In this document: positions 1-11,095 of the stretch, piece after piece | Position numbering within the stretch: the stretch's first letter is position 1 | Layout: each line of letters opens with the position of its first letter | Assembly: GCF_905220565.1 (NCBI RefSeq) | Contig: NC_059417.1 | Span: 4,162,369-4,226,368, forward strand | Reading direction: 5' to 3' | DNA: 64,000 nt | Source of the DNA: Melitaea cinxia | Taxonomy: Eukaryota; Arthropoda; Insecta; Lepidoptera; Nymphalidae | Program-made: the position numbers and the translations under genes | Notes under the pieces: generated by a model | The model's input: the letters and a program-made list of their open reading frames with translations, nothing else | Told to the model about the DNA's origin: nothing | Databases searched by the model: none

Positions 1-679
1 GTTATGATTGTTAATAGTGACTAATCTGACTTATTTTGCATTTAGTCAAAAATAATTTTAGCTTGAAACACATTTATGTACAAATTATAGTTTTTCTACA
101 ACGAAAATTGGCTTAAACTTCTAGATGTAAACGCACTCTGACCGCGTCGCACATGTTTTTCAACTCAACCGTCGTTCTACATGTACATGTAGACATGTAA
201 CATGTACATGGAGACATGTAGTTTTAACTGTCAAGACGAGTGTTTTATGAAAATTAGCAATACATTATATGAAATTAATTAATTGGAAATTGTAAATACA
301 GATACGTTTAAGATGTAACGATAGCTTACATGCTAGTGATATATAAAATTTAATTCGAAAGGTTATGATTAATCGAAATGTAAATAAAAATATATTATTT
401 GATGATTGTTTGTTTTTTTATTTTAATTTTACTTCTTTCATTTAATGTATTAATAGTTTTATCAACATTCATATAAATGTTAAAGTATATATTTAGGAGG
501 TATTTTTTCTATTTTCTATTCATCTCTTCAAACTATCTATTACTCGCTGGCTGTTACTAGTTTTTGCATAAAAGTCTTGCCAGCTGGAAAGTTATATAAG
601 AAACATTTATTCATTACAACCTTTTTTATATGTATTAGATTTTCCTACCAAATATCTAACCGACACTTCAGTTATAAAT

Positions 680-870
680 AAAGTCCTTAATCTCAACGGC
701 CCCCAGTAACATGTAAAACATGATAAGGATACGTTAACATGTATACAAAAATACTCCAACCACGACCAACGTCTGTGTTGCCAATACAAAAATACTCTAC
801 ATTTAAGGGCATCGAACCGGTGAACGCTGGCGCATCTGTCAATTGCTGTGACCTCGAGTTTTGCAAATGC
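680..870 (-). repeat. Degenerate tRNA-derived SINE fragment
   Basis: The stretch begins with CTCAACGGCCCCCA, shared with the intronic copy at 22387. It carries a decayed reverse-strand internal promoter: GCATCGAACCGGTGAACGC for box B and GCTGGCGCATCTGTCA near the head. It resembles the better preserved copies at 22385-22505 and 44485-44822. Confidence 0.45.
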
Positions 871-976
871 GCTTTATCATATGAAATTTCCAATAAATAT
901 TGTGTCAGTTAAGTAAATAATAATGTTACCTAAGTGGTTGGCGACGTCTAATATCTGTCCCAGACCTGTTGTGACC

Positions 977-989
977 GTTGCTAAGCAAC
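977..989 (+). promoter_or_regulatory. RFX X-box upstream of IFT52
   Basis: The 13-mer GTTGCTAAGCAAC is a near-perfect inverted repeat and fits the X-box consensus RYYNYY-N(1-3)-RRNRAC with a one-base spacer. It lies 94-106 bases before the IFT52 ATG, the usual distance for RFX/DAF-19 sites in ciliary genes. The nematode orthologue osm-6 is a classic DAF-19 target. The motif and distance are seen; binding is inferred. Confidence 0.7.
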
Positions 990-1082
990 AAAATCAAAAC
1001 ATTACGATTGTCTTTAAATGTTATTTTTCTGTAGGTGAAAGTTTTAGTTTCAATTTTGTTGAATTAAATAAGTATTATAAAA

Positions 1083-4000
1083 ATGAAAGCAGTAGATACG
1101 ATACTCTTCGATATATCTAAGAATGAACTATTTAAAATTAATGAGAATTTTAAGATGTTGCATCGAAAACTGAAAACTGCTTGGAAAGTTATGATGTAAG
1201 GCTATTTTTTTCTTTTATGTTAATATATTAGGCAAATATTAAAAAATTAATAATAATACACGAATTAGTAAAGAGACTTACGGCCTGCTACACCGGTTGC
1301 TGATATTTTTATGCGAATCAATGTGGGATGTTAAATGCTAATGTTAATGTTAATGCTGGATGCTGATAAAATACCTATACCTGACGCTTAGTGGTATCCC
1401 ACAGATAACACTGATATATTGTTTCATTTCACCATCAAATTCTACTTTATTTGTCAGTTGATTTATATTCGCAATCTGAATCATAAAGTTGTAGCTTATA
1501 AGTTATCGATTTTAGTAGTTGTAGCTTATAAGTTACTGATTTTAGTAATCGGGAAGAAATATCTCCTAATATTCTGCAAGATGTTAAGATTTTGGTGATA
1601 CCCGGACCCCAGAACGTGTTCACAGATGATGAATTATCAGTTCTAAAAACGATGGTTGAGAGGGGAGACTCGGTGTTGGTAATGATGACGGATGGTGGAG
1701 AGGAAAGAATGAACACTAATATCAATTTTTTTCTTGAAGAATATGGAATTGTTGTCAATAACGGTAATAAGATATATAAAACTATTAAAATCTACTTTCC
1801 ATAATAAGAACTTGTGACATGTGAGTCTTAGGAGAAATTCTGATGTATAAAATGGGGATAGTCTTTTATGGGAAGACATGAGAGTTTCGTAATATTTACT
1901 CAGGTAAATGTATATATACAAATGGAAAACCGGGATATCTGGCGCGAACTTGGGGAGGCCAATGTCCAGCAGTAGACTGCAATAGGCTGAAGCGACTGAT
2001 TGACTGACTACTTTTGCTATTTAATAACATAATTTATATTAGTACAAATTAGTATAGTAGGTATTTCATTTCTATATTGTAGGTATTTCTATATTATTTT
2101 GGGGCAATTCTAACTTTTGCTCCTAAAGTTATGCACTATGATTTGAGAACATATTTTACATCCTTTCAATCATGATCACGATCTCATGTTATCATGATCT
2201 CATGTTATTATGATCTAATGTTATCATGATCTCATGTTATCATTATCTCATGTTATCATTATCTCATGTTATCATGATCTCATGTTAGATAAAGTCTACC
2301 TTGTTTTTATTTGAATGAACTCACTACCTTTTAGATTGCGTCGTCCGAGCAAAATATCACAAATTCTATCATCCGAAAGAATGTCACATTTCTAACGGAA
2401 TTTTAAACAGAGCTGTACAAAAGTACATAATGAAGATGCCCAATTATAGCAGTGAGTCGGACGATTTCTTGTGAGTAGTTTCATTAAATAATCTAAATAA
2501 AAACTTAAGACTCTCTTTCAATTTAGGAGTTTTGTTAGTAAAAATTAGATTTATCAACATATATAATATTGATTGTATTTATACATACAATAATGAGTTC
2601 CTTGGTTCTTATGGCAATTCAACTGAGGTAGGGCATAGCAGGAAATTTCCTGCTCAAAATATGGAGCAGCCCGACTGTGGGCTCGACCTTACAGAAAAGA
2701 CCACAGCTAAATAAGGCTGTTTTTAAGCAGGTATTGTGTTCCTGTTGGTGAGTAAAGTGACCAGAGCTCCTGGGAGAAGATTAGGGATAGGGTTGGCAAC
2801 GCGCTTGCAATGCTTTTGGTGTTGCAGACTTCTATAAACTACGGTAATCGCGTACCATCGGGTGAGCCGTACGCTTGTTTGCCGACCTACTTATATAAAA
2901 AAAGCCAAAATCCTGAGCCACAATGAACCAGTGTGCAACTATGTATTCTGAATATATTTGTTAATATATATACATGTTTTAAAATGCAGAAAGTTTACAC
3001 TTAAATATAATTTAAGTCCTGTTGTAAATGATTCAAGTAGTCTATCAGCCAGATCGGCTTGATATCGGTTCAGTAGATGAAAGGTACAAAGTACCAATTA
3101 TCTATCCAATTAGCTTAACACACTCATCTTTATGCCTCGGTGCCTCGGAGAGCACGTTAAGCCGTTGGTCCCGGTTGTTATCATGTACACCTGATAGCGA
3201 TCGTTACTCATAGTAGAATATATCCGCCAACCCGCATTGGAGTAGCGTGGTGGATTAAGCTCCGATGCCCAGTAGTGGGATATTACAGGCTGAAGCGTAC
3301 TCATCTTTATAATATTTATTGTGGATTAAGCGATATTACAGAGAAGACCCACCGACGCCAAACTTTGTATATCCATACGGAGCGACACTGACTGTAAAGA
3401 AACCAGCGGCAGCCATCTTGTCCAGCAGTGACGTCTGCTACCCTCTAAAGAGGCCGGTCGCTGCTATGTATACGTCGGAGAAAAGTGGAGGTGGGTTGAG
3501 TTACTATTAGATGTATCTACCAAGTACTGCTTCTGTGGAGACTTCTAAGCTTAAATTTGTAAAGGATTTTTTAAACCAATTTGCTAGTAAACAAAAATGA
3601 CACTGCAGTTTGAATAGTGAAGTGGATGTCAGGTAAAAATCATTGCTTAGTGAGCCTTTTATATCCATCTTTAGTGATTTTGGTTTTAACACTTTTTACA
3701 CGACAAGTAATACAACGTAAGTAGACAAAAATAGTCAAGTAAATACGCATCATTAGAAGCGCTCGCCAGATCTCGATCACATTTAAATGCGACTACGTGA
3801 CAATCATCAGCATTCGATTAAAAAATAGTCATCAAAATCGATACACCCAGTAAAAAGTTACGAGGTAAAACACATAAAAAACTGTCGAATTGAAAACTTC
3901 CTTCTTTTTGAAGTCGGTTAAAAAAGTCAATGTTTCGAAATGAATAAATTATTATTTTTGATATAAACACTAATTGAAGTTGAAGTCTAAACTCCTTCAT

Positions 4001-6678
4001 ATGTTATTTTTCTGCTAGGAAAACTCTTTGTCATCGGCTCTGGTCATTTCTTCACCGACCAGTATCTGGAGAGCGAGTGCAACGACCTCATTCGAGAGCT
4101 GATCTTCAACCACCTGGGAGGAGTCACTGACTTACATTTGAATCCCATCGATGTGGAAGATCCTGACGTAAGATTTTTTTTAATACAAATAGGTCGGCAA
4201 CCGCTGCGAAGATACACTAGCGTACAGCCCACGTGGCAAGCGATTACCGTAGCTTATATACGTTGCAACATCAGAAGATCCTGCTATGTCCTACCTCTAC
4301 AACTTACTAACTATAACATCAGTTACTTTACTACTTTGAGTTGCTCTTAATAAGAATTAAAAAAAGACAATTTAAATTATTTTAGCTTGCAAAATATCTG
4401 AAATAAGATGACTAATTATGTAAAACGGGACATAGTACCGTACCATAGTACCCTGTGCACACGTCACTATGGCTTATATTAGTCGCCAAACAGTTTAAAA
4501 ACTTCATATTGCTCACTTTATTCAATTTTGACTATAGATAAACGAATACCGAACTCTTGGCGATACACTCTGGTTGAGTTCTATCCTTCTCCCCGAGCCA
4601 GCGAGTGCTCCGCCGCCAAGACTAGCGCCTTTACACCCTCACGCGCTCTTCACTTGGAGACTTTTCTCGTTAAATTTATCACGCCGTGAGTATTATATCA
4701 TATTTAACACTAGTTCTGACATTGAATAAGTAACACCTGAAAAAGTAAAGCCTGAGTTTTTTTTTTTTTGTACAGTTTGATTTTTAGACAACGAAGAACT
4801 TCACCATCCTAAAGTCCTATTCTTAATTTGTGTATCTGTTGATGTGGTTTTATAGTATACAGACTATTTTTACTTATATAAGATATTACAGAACTAAGGT
4901 GGTCTTAAAATATTTAACCCAAGAAAGTCATATTTTTCAGTACCTGAAGTACTAGGACTGTACGAAGAATTAGGAGTCAAGCATGAACCGTTACGACTAA
5001 TAGCACCACAGTTTGAAACACCATTTCCACCGCTACAATTGGCGGTAAGTACCTAGTTGGTAGTTTTACGGGGTCCATTAAAATAGAAAAACTAGAGGAA
5101 TCAACGAATATTATATTTCTCAATAATTTAAGATTACGGTAGCATCCATTATCCAATATATATATCCAATATATATTTAATCATTAGATAGAATTTAATC
5201 AATAAATAGATAAAAAACATTATGAGGATCAGTACAGTGACGTAATAAGGGGCCCCGGGCGCTACTCATAAAAGGACGCCCAATGGTCTGCAAAACTAAA
5301 AGAGCGGGGCGCTAAAATGATATTTTGCCCCCGGTGTGGGTGAAGCTCAGCTAAGTACAGCCATTTTGGAGTTATATTCTTTTAGAGGTTAAGCATTTGT
5401 TTGGACCTGTGGTTCAGGTAGCCTATTTATTGTGGATATAAATCATTCTGACGTGATTCAAAAAAAAAAAAAAAAAACGGATCTAAACCTACTTTCAAAA
5501 AACATAACTCTTTTGGTCTTCACGATTTCTCCTAATGAATTCTTAAAATTGGCAATCATTACACAGTACAAAACCAAGTCGGATCCCGCTGTCTGTATGC
5601 TTAGATCTTTAAAACTACGCAACGGGTTTTGATGTGGTTTTCTTTAGTAAACAGATTGATTGGTTTTTATGTATAATGCATGCATAATATAGTGGAGGAA
5701 CACTGATAGTTTTTGCAACCGTGCGAAGCCGTTGTGGGTCGCTAGTAATATTATAAAATTAAGGATTAGTTACACCTTTCTGATACTTATCTACTACATT
5801 TAATGTTATGTTGTTTTATATGTAATTTCATCTTCAAGGTATTTTCACCAACGTTCAGAGAACCTCCTCCTCCTCCGCTGGAACTCTTCGATCTTGATGA
5901 AGCCTTCAGTTCGGAACGATCGCAGCTCGCTAGACTTGCAAATAAATGTCTACAACCACACAATGTAAGGATGGGTCAAGGTAAGAAAAAAATATCATCC
6001 ATTTTTTGAAGATCCTTCCAAGTCTATAAGCTTTTGATCTGAACTAAAGTAGCCTATAAAACATCCCACTTGCACATAAATTTCTATAAATATAAGAGAG
6101 GTGTTAAGCTTAGTTCATCAAAATGCCTCATTATGAGCTTGCAGAAAAATTCCCTAAGTACTCTGAGAAGCGATCGGTGAGCTTCGATGCACAATGGAGA
6201 TATCTAAAATTACCATTATTAGCTTCAGTCTAGCTTTTTACGAATATCTGACAAGTAATTGCTACATGTCAATTATTACCGTATATGTAGGTATGTACCT
6301 CATCTGTGCTCATTTGGCACTATTGAAAGCCATTTTAACCTAATAAAGAAGAAGATATGTACCTTGAAAATATCTAGAAGATAAAACGATAAGGTCGTAC
6401 CACTTTTTTATGGTCCCTCGTCCGAAAATTCTCAATTCCATGCCATTTTAGGGACGTTTGTCGTTTTTAGTTTGCTTCAGCCTTTACAGTTGTGCCTTCT
6501 ATTTACAGGTGACAGTCGACAGTTGGACAACGAATTGGAATATTTTGTACGTGAATGCGGTCGAGCAGTTCGTCTCTCTCGAGCGATATCCTCTGATGAT
6601 ACTCCAGCCGGGAAGCAAATCCTGCACCAACTTGCTGTACAGCTTGCGACTTTTAAGAAAATTGCACCAAGAGATTAG
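1083..6678 (+). CDS. IFT52: IFT52, intraflagellar transport complex B subunit (9 exons, 442 aa)
   Basis: This is a core subunit of the IFT-B train that carries cargo along ciliary axonemes. Coding exons are 1083-1195, 1546-1763, 2335-2470, 3342-3490, 4019-4167, 4538-4685, 4941-5044, 5839-5980 and 6509-6678. All introns are GT-AG and the phases agree, giving 443 codons with the stop; vertebrate IFT52 has about the same length. Recognisable family blocks in order are VIPGPQNVFTDDEL, NFFLEEYGIVVNN, YHKFYHPKE, FVYPYGATL, GSGHFFTDQYL, ELGVKHEPLRLIAPQFETP, FREPPPPPLELFDLDEAF and a C-terminal LEYFVRECG. The N-terminal half is the GIFT (ABC-transport-like) fold and the C-terminus is the region that binds IFT46 in other species. 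The start is the ATG that opens the first conserved block (TILFDISKNELF). In exon 8 the donor at 5965 would break the frame, so 5981 is used. In insects cilia occur mainly on sensory neurons and sperm. The introns are full of repeats. Identification is from family knowledge; exon ends are my reading. Confidence 0.95.
1922..2012 (+). repeat. RTE-type LINE 3' tail
   Basis: It shares GGCGCGAACTTGGGGAGGCC and GGCTGAAG followed by a TGATTGACTGAC run with the better preserved 3' end at 34510-34825. It is 5'-truncated and lies in IFT52 intron 2. Confidence 0.7.
2170..2287. repeat. 16-bp minisatellite (ATCATGATCTCATGTT)n
   Basis: About seven imperfect tandem copies of the 16-mer ATCATGATCTCATGTT in IFT52 intron 2, ending about 48 bases before the exon 3 acceptor. 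Variants include ATTATGATCTAATGTT and ATCATTATCTCATGTT. Confidence 0.9.
2619..2895 (+). repeat. Dispersed repeat family B (LINE 3'-end type)
   Basis: Runs from an ACTGAGGTAGGGCATAGCAG head, through GGAGCAGCCCGACTG, CACAGCTAAATA, TGTGTTCCTGTTGGTGAGTA and GACCAGAGCTCCTGG, to GCTTGTTTGCCGACCTACTT. Matching copies lie at 29028 and 46128 (same strand) and at 21320 and 50905 (reverse). A retroelement 3' end is likely, but I cannot name the clade. IFT52 intron 3. Confidence 0.75.
3130..3300 (+). repeat. SINE family C, body without tRNA-like head
   Basis: Shares the body (GGAGAGCACGTTA, GGTCCCGGTTGTTATCATGT, CCCAGTAGTGGGATATTA, GGCTGAAGCG) with the headed copy at 27495-27795. It lies in IFT52 intron 3 and ends about 40 bases before exon 4. 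Confidence 0.7.
3690..3930. repeat. TIR element family F, partial copy
   Basis: Contains CGACAAGTAATACAACGTA, a GATCTCGATCACATTTAAATG segment and a terminal TTTTGAAGTCGGTTAAAAAA, as in the fuller copy at 35458-36040. A fragment in IFT52 intron 4. Confidence 0.65.
4190..4275 (-). repeat. Repeat family B fragment
   Basis: GGTCGGCAACCG, AAGCGATTACCGTAGCTTAT and CGTTGCAACATCAGAAG match the reverse-strand end of family B. IFT52 intron 5. Confidence 0.6.
5215..5350. repeat. GC-rich transposon-like fragment in an IFT52 intron
   Basis: A GC-rich insert (GTGACGTAATAAGGGGCCCC, GGACGCCCAATGG, TGCCCCCGGTGTGG) in AT-rich intron 7. Its start resembles CAG-type hAT ends, but I find no matching opposite terminus, so the class is open. 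Confidence 0.35.
5580..5745 (+). mobile_element. Helitron-like element, 3' end (CTAG)
   Basis: Shares GCTGTCTGTATGCTTA, AAAACTACGCAACGG and a terminal GTGCGAAGCC...GGTCGCTAG with copies ending at 31220 and 47850. The CTAG end is followed by T, as Helitrons insert between A and T, and a short hairpin can form just before it. The 5' end is not defined. Confidence 0.55.
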
Positions 6679-7084
6679 AAAAGTGTCAGAACACAATCTC
6701 AATCATTTTAATAATTCACTTTATTGTTAATATTTTTGTTTTTCTCAATAATTCTATTTCAAGTTCAGAAGCTGAGACTGAAATGCACACTTCATGTTAT
6801 CAGTCATATTATGTACATATATTGAAAATTGTCGATACATAAATTGTAATTTAATACCATTAAAATTAATATTAATAGATTAGTAGCACTATTAAATAAG
6901 AAAACACATCTATTTTTACAATTATTTTCTATTTTTCATGATACTATAATCTATTTTTTAACTACTTAAATATATAAGTCAAATGCATGTGCATAATTAA
7001 TACTACAAGAAACTACACACATACAAACTACGAATGTACAGACCACTACTATTATAGGTACGTAGGTATGTAGATGTATGCTGT
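6679..7084. other. IFT52 3' flank
   Basis: AT-rich, no gene. I see no perfect AATAAA close to the stop. A variant ATTAAA near 6860 is a possible polyadenylation signal; otherwise the IFT52 transcript may end in the adjoining LINE tail. Confidence 0.4.
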
Positions 7085-7317
7085 TATAAATAATAAATAA
7101 TAATAATAATAATAAATGTTTATTTCATCAATAACCAACACATTACAATAATAACACAAAGGTTGACTTCTTCTTTTGAGTGCAATAAGCTCCCGTGCCA
7201 GAAGAAGTCACTCTTCCTTAACACACTCATACTTTATAAAAGTTATAAGACGAAGCAAACTAAGCTTTACAAATAATACAAATAAATAAAAGAAAAAAGA
7301 AAATTGTTAGTAATAAC

Positions 7318-7363
7318 CTGTGTGTGTATGTGTGTGTGTGTGTGTGTGTGTATGTGTGTGTGT

Positions 7364-7415
<52 letters not shown>

Positions 7416-7430
7416 GTGTGTGTGTGTGGT
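7318..7430. repeat. (GT)n microsatellite
   Basis: About 110 bases of nearly pure TG repeats with a few TATG and CG interruptions, in the 3' region of the LINE. Confidence 0.95.
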
Positions 7431-7467
7431 ATTTGTGTATAAAGACTATTTAGATATCCAAACCTAT

Positions 7468-9750
7468 TTACAAAACATGCTCAAATAAAACTTCTGTATC
7501 TTCATAATTTAGAGTTTTTAGCCACGCAGTTACTTTTTGCTTACATTCGCGCAGATTTAAAGGGTATATTTGTAGGATATTGTTACATTTATTATACAAG
7601 TGGGATGCAAGATATTGAAATTGTGACTGAGCAAATCTTGTGTGTGTCTGGATTTTGCTAACAACACTAGTGTTTGTTCGCTTATTTATATTTTTAGGGT
7701 TGAAGTCTGATTCAGTGTGTTTTTTTATTATTATATGTAATATAAAAAGTCTTCGAATGGAAAGTGTATCAGTTACGGTGTAAAGGTTCTGTGTTGAGAA
7801 TCTACGTTTTTTGAAATAAGATACCTTTAGTAGGGCCCTCTGTGCTCTTTCTACCTTAATTAATGTGCTCTTGGCTGCACCTCCCCATACTGTGATACAA
7901 TAAATAGAAATAGATTGAGCCAAAGCAGTATAAATTTTATTTATTAATATTTTTGTTGAAACATGTCGAAGGATTTTAAATATCCAGATTAATTTTCGTA
8001 ATCTAGAGGCAACCAGCTCAATATGATCATGCCAAGAAAGCCTATAGTCCAAGATGACACCCAAATACTTCACATTGTCAACCTTTTTTATAGAAGGACA
8101 GTGACATCCTAAGGCTCGCAAGATGTTAGGGCAATTATGCACCTTAATATCGAAATTACCTGGTTGCGTTCTATTGTTTAGTGAGAAAGTAACGTAATTA
8201 GTTTTTTGTGTATTGAGTGTAAGCAAATTATTTTTTAACCACTTGGCAACCTCCTCCAGCCCCTCCTCCGCATCAGCCCTGACTAAATCCCATGTTGTAT
8301 TTGAAAACACCACCGCTGTATCATCTGCATAGGAAAAAATAGAGGCATTTCTTAATTTTAAGTTACAGAGGTCGTTAATGTAGACTAGGAACAGAGTAGG
8401 TCCCAAGACACTACCTTGTGGTACTCCGTAGTCTATAGCCTCACAGGTACTAACCAAGTCGCCGACTTCAACCCTCTGAGTTCTGTTACAGAGGTAGTCC
8501 TTTATAAGCTTAAGTGGAGTATCTCTAAAACCTATGTGTTCCAGCTTCTTAACAAGGATAGGGATGCACACGGTGTCAAAGGCTTTTTTTAGGTCGACAA
8601 ATACACCAAGGCACTTGCGTTTGGTGTCCATTGAATTAACAACTAAAGAAGTCAGAGCTTCTACAGCATCAGCAGTTGATTTACCAGTCTGGAAGCCATA
8701 TTGATTTTCTGCGATTATATCAAATTTTTTCAAATATTTTACAATACGAGTGTTTAAGATCTTTTCAACAATTTTTGATAACGAAGTTAACACTGATATT
8801 GGCCTGTAGTTGCTAATGTCGTGCTCATCCCCACCCTTGTATACTGGTGTTATAATAGATTCCTTTAGCGATAAGGGAAATATGCCATTCTCAAAGCACA
8901 GATTTACTAGATGACAGATTATGGGTACAACATGAGATCGGGCGAGCTTCAGGAAGCTGGTAGGAATGCAATCCCATCCAGGGGCACTATTTGTTTTTAA
9001 GCCAGTAAGCACCCTATGTACTTCCTCTTCATCGGTGTCAAGAAGAACAAATGAAGAAAGGCTTGGCATGCTCGGAGGTTCATTTGTATGCGTTTGTATT
9101 ATGTTATCGGCAAGTTCTTTACCTATACCACTAAAATACTTGTTTATAAAGTTAAGCGATTCTGCATGTGAGGACTTGCAGTGTAATAATTTTGAATTAT
9201 CTGATTTCATCTGTTTTAAATTTGTTATAGCAAAAATACTGTTCCAAAGCTTCCTCGAATCACCCTCAGAGTCTTGCAATAGTTTCCTCTCGTAATTACG
9301 TTTAAGTTTTTTTATCAAATTGTTACAAAAATTGCGATAACGTCTGTAGGTGAGTCGAAGAATCTCATCAGTCGAATTTAGGCGAAGTCTATATTGTAAT
9401 TTATTTCTGTGACGGATACAGCGGAGTATTCCAGGAGTAATCCAGGGTTTCAAAACACGCTTACTTTTGGGTACTTTGACAGTTTTCGTGTTTTCATTAA
9501 TTGATAACGTAATTTTGTTAATTAGCCCCCTGGCCACAAGCTCTGGATCTTTACACAGTAAGAGTTCTGTCAGATTTTTATTTGCTAGATCGTTACATGC
9601 ATTCACATAATTGATGATTTGTTTAGTTTTATTGCATTCAATCATTTTATAAGTACTTTTTAAGTGCAGCAGAACCATCATGTGGTCAGTGACAGTAGTA
9701 TTTAAGACTGAGATCTGCGCTACCAATTTTGCGTTATCTATTTTTATCAT
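7468..9750 (-). pseudogene. LINE reverse transcriptase part (760 codons open)
   Basis: Reverse transcriptase of the LINE on this strand. Key blocks are NYRPISVLTSLSKIVEKI (about residues 314-331), VFVDLKKAFDTV (383-394), GVPQGSVLGPTLF (442-454) and the catalytic YADD (474-477). A thumb/C-terminal part follows with WHDHIELVASRLRKLIWIFK. The frame is open throughout, so the copy is rather young. Its first codons (IMIKID) are the end of the endonuclease LDHI motif, whose earlier part lies in another frame. It cannot make a full ORF2 protein as it stands. Confidence 0.92.
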
Positions 9751-10385
9751 AATATGGTCGAGGCAATTTTTGGCATTATATTATGACCTGCAAGCATTTC
9801 CAAATAATTGGTTCTGTTTCCGCGTTCAAAGGCCTGTTCAGTTTCCCCCGGGATAATATTAACGTTTATATCCCCAGCTATAACTACTGTGGTGTTAAAA
9901 GCAATTTTTTCCAGGTGATTTTTTAATGAATTGATAAACCCGCTTAAATCTAAAGTAGAGGGGGAACGATATATAGCAAGGATCTTTTTATCCTCAATTT
10001 GAATTTGAAGGCACGATGCATCTTGTAGGGGCACTTCGGTGATCTCAGCCGTGACACGATCTCTTATATAGACAACTACGCCATCACTTTTATTTTTATG
10101 TTTTGTTGTTGAATATGTCTTATAGTTAGGAATAGTCGGGATCGGTTTATAATCACTAAGCCAGCATTCAGTTAATATGATAACCGTAGGGTCAAAATGT
10201 AATTGTGCAATTGACACCATAAAATCATCAAAATTTTGGTATACACTACGTATGTTTTGAACTATTAGCGTGAAATCGAAATTTTGTATTTGAAAAAGTT
10301 GAGCAACATTTTCAATGTCACAGATAGTTGCGTTAGAGAAATTTAAACTGTCTATTTCCATGACATTCCGAAGTGTGATATCCAT
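9747..10385 (-). pseudogene. LINE apurinic-type endonuclease part, frame-broken
   Basis: The N-terminal endonuclease domain of the same LINE. It shows VQNIRSVYQNFDDF (about residues 42-55), the ILTECWLS block with the catalytic Glu, AIYRSPS and the IAGDINVN block. The domain should end in a conserved segment and an Asp-His motif. Here it reads GHNIMPKIASTIL and stops, while the Asp-His motif sits in the overlapping reverse transcriptase frame. A short deletion with frameshift near 9755-9785 explains this. Confidence 0.85.
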
Positions 10386-10436
10386 TATGTGGGTGGAAGT
10401 TGTAGTGAAAATATTGTTTTAGTTAACTGTTACTGT

Positions 10437-10850
10437 TCTCTCTCTTCAGCCTATCACGACCCACTGCTGGACATAGGCCTTCCTAAGTTCGTGCTATGTT
10501 TTGCTCATAGTCACCACGCTGGGCAGGCGGGTTGGTGACAACAGGGCTGGCTTTGTCGCACCGAAGACGCTGCTGCCCATTTTCGACCTGTGCATTTGAA
10601 AGCCAGCAGTTATCCCGCCATCAGTCGACTTTTTAAGTTCCAAATTCTGCTGTGTGCTTACGGCAGTAAAGAATATAGCCACCCCTTCTCTTCCCATGGG
10701 TGCCATAAGAGGCGACTCAGGGATAACAAAGTTCCACTAGCACCTTAGAATTTATAAAGCCGACCGATGGCTCTTACGACACCCACGGCAAGAGGGGGCG
10801 GCTATATTCTTTAGTGCCGTAACCACACAGCATATATGCTGTTACTGTTG
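10437..10850 (+). repeat. Dispersed repeat family A with internal fold-back
   Basis: Has the family A head (CACTGCTGGACATAGGCCTT) and the body GTCACCACGCTGGGCAGGCG and GACGCTGCTGCCC, also seen at 15105, 46625 and 61228. Unlike those copies it carries the 3' part twice in inverted orientation (10649-10715 and 10771-10830), which forms a long imperfect palindrome. Confidence 0.8.
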
Positions 10851-11095
10851 CATTAATATAATATACATAGATATGATAAGTTTGTATAACATATAATAAA
10901 AATGTTAAAAATTTGATAGTTTTTCATTTAAAATTCGAAATTTATAGTGAGGAGGTTCAAATACAAGATACAAGTGAATAACAGAAGTAAATAAAGTTAT
11001 CGCTCAATCAACGAACGCTTCTAAGAAATACATAAAAATGTCGTAAATTATTTATTGTGTGTTTTATATACCTACTGCTTTGTACAAATGCAAAC

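Larger units (their letters stand above)
1..1082. other. Region upstream of IFT52
   Basis: I see no gene here. It holds a cluster of CATG-core motifs at 177-233, a degenerate SINE-like stretch at about 680-870, and the IFT52 promoter with its X-box. The open frames over 607-1120 follow repeat or leader sequence and show no family signal. Confidence 0.6.
7085..10385 (-). mobile_element. Non-LTR retrotransposon, Jockey/CR1-like group, inactive
   Basis: On the - strand the order is endonuclease (9747-10385), reverse transcriptase (7468-9750), then a 3' region with a (GT)n run at 7318-7430 and a (TAA)n tail at about 7088-7120. It starts just upstream of the endonuclease; no gag-like ORF1 is seen, so it is 5'-truncated or that part is lost. 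The microsatellite-like tail, the lack of LTRs and the EN-RT order support a non-LTR LINE. The clade within the Jockey/CR1/Daphne group is not settled. Confidence 0.9.

Noticed and set aside
607..1120. Open frames before IFT52
   Set aside because: Short, no family signal, over a SINE remnant and the promoter/leader.
2170..2287. Possible CRISPR-like array
   Set aside because: Contiguous tandem repeat without spacers, in an intron of an animal gene.
5961..5970. Alternative IFT52 exon 8 donor (AAT|GTAAGG)
   Set aside because: It breaks the reading frame of the last exon; the donor 16 bases later keeps it.
8966..9295. + strand 109-codon frame
   Set aside because: Antisense of the LINE reverse transcriptase.
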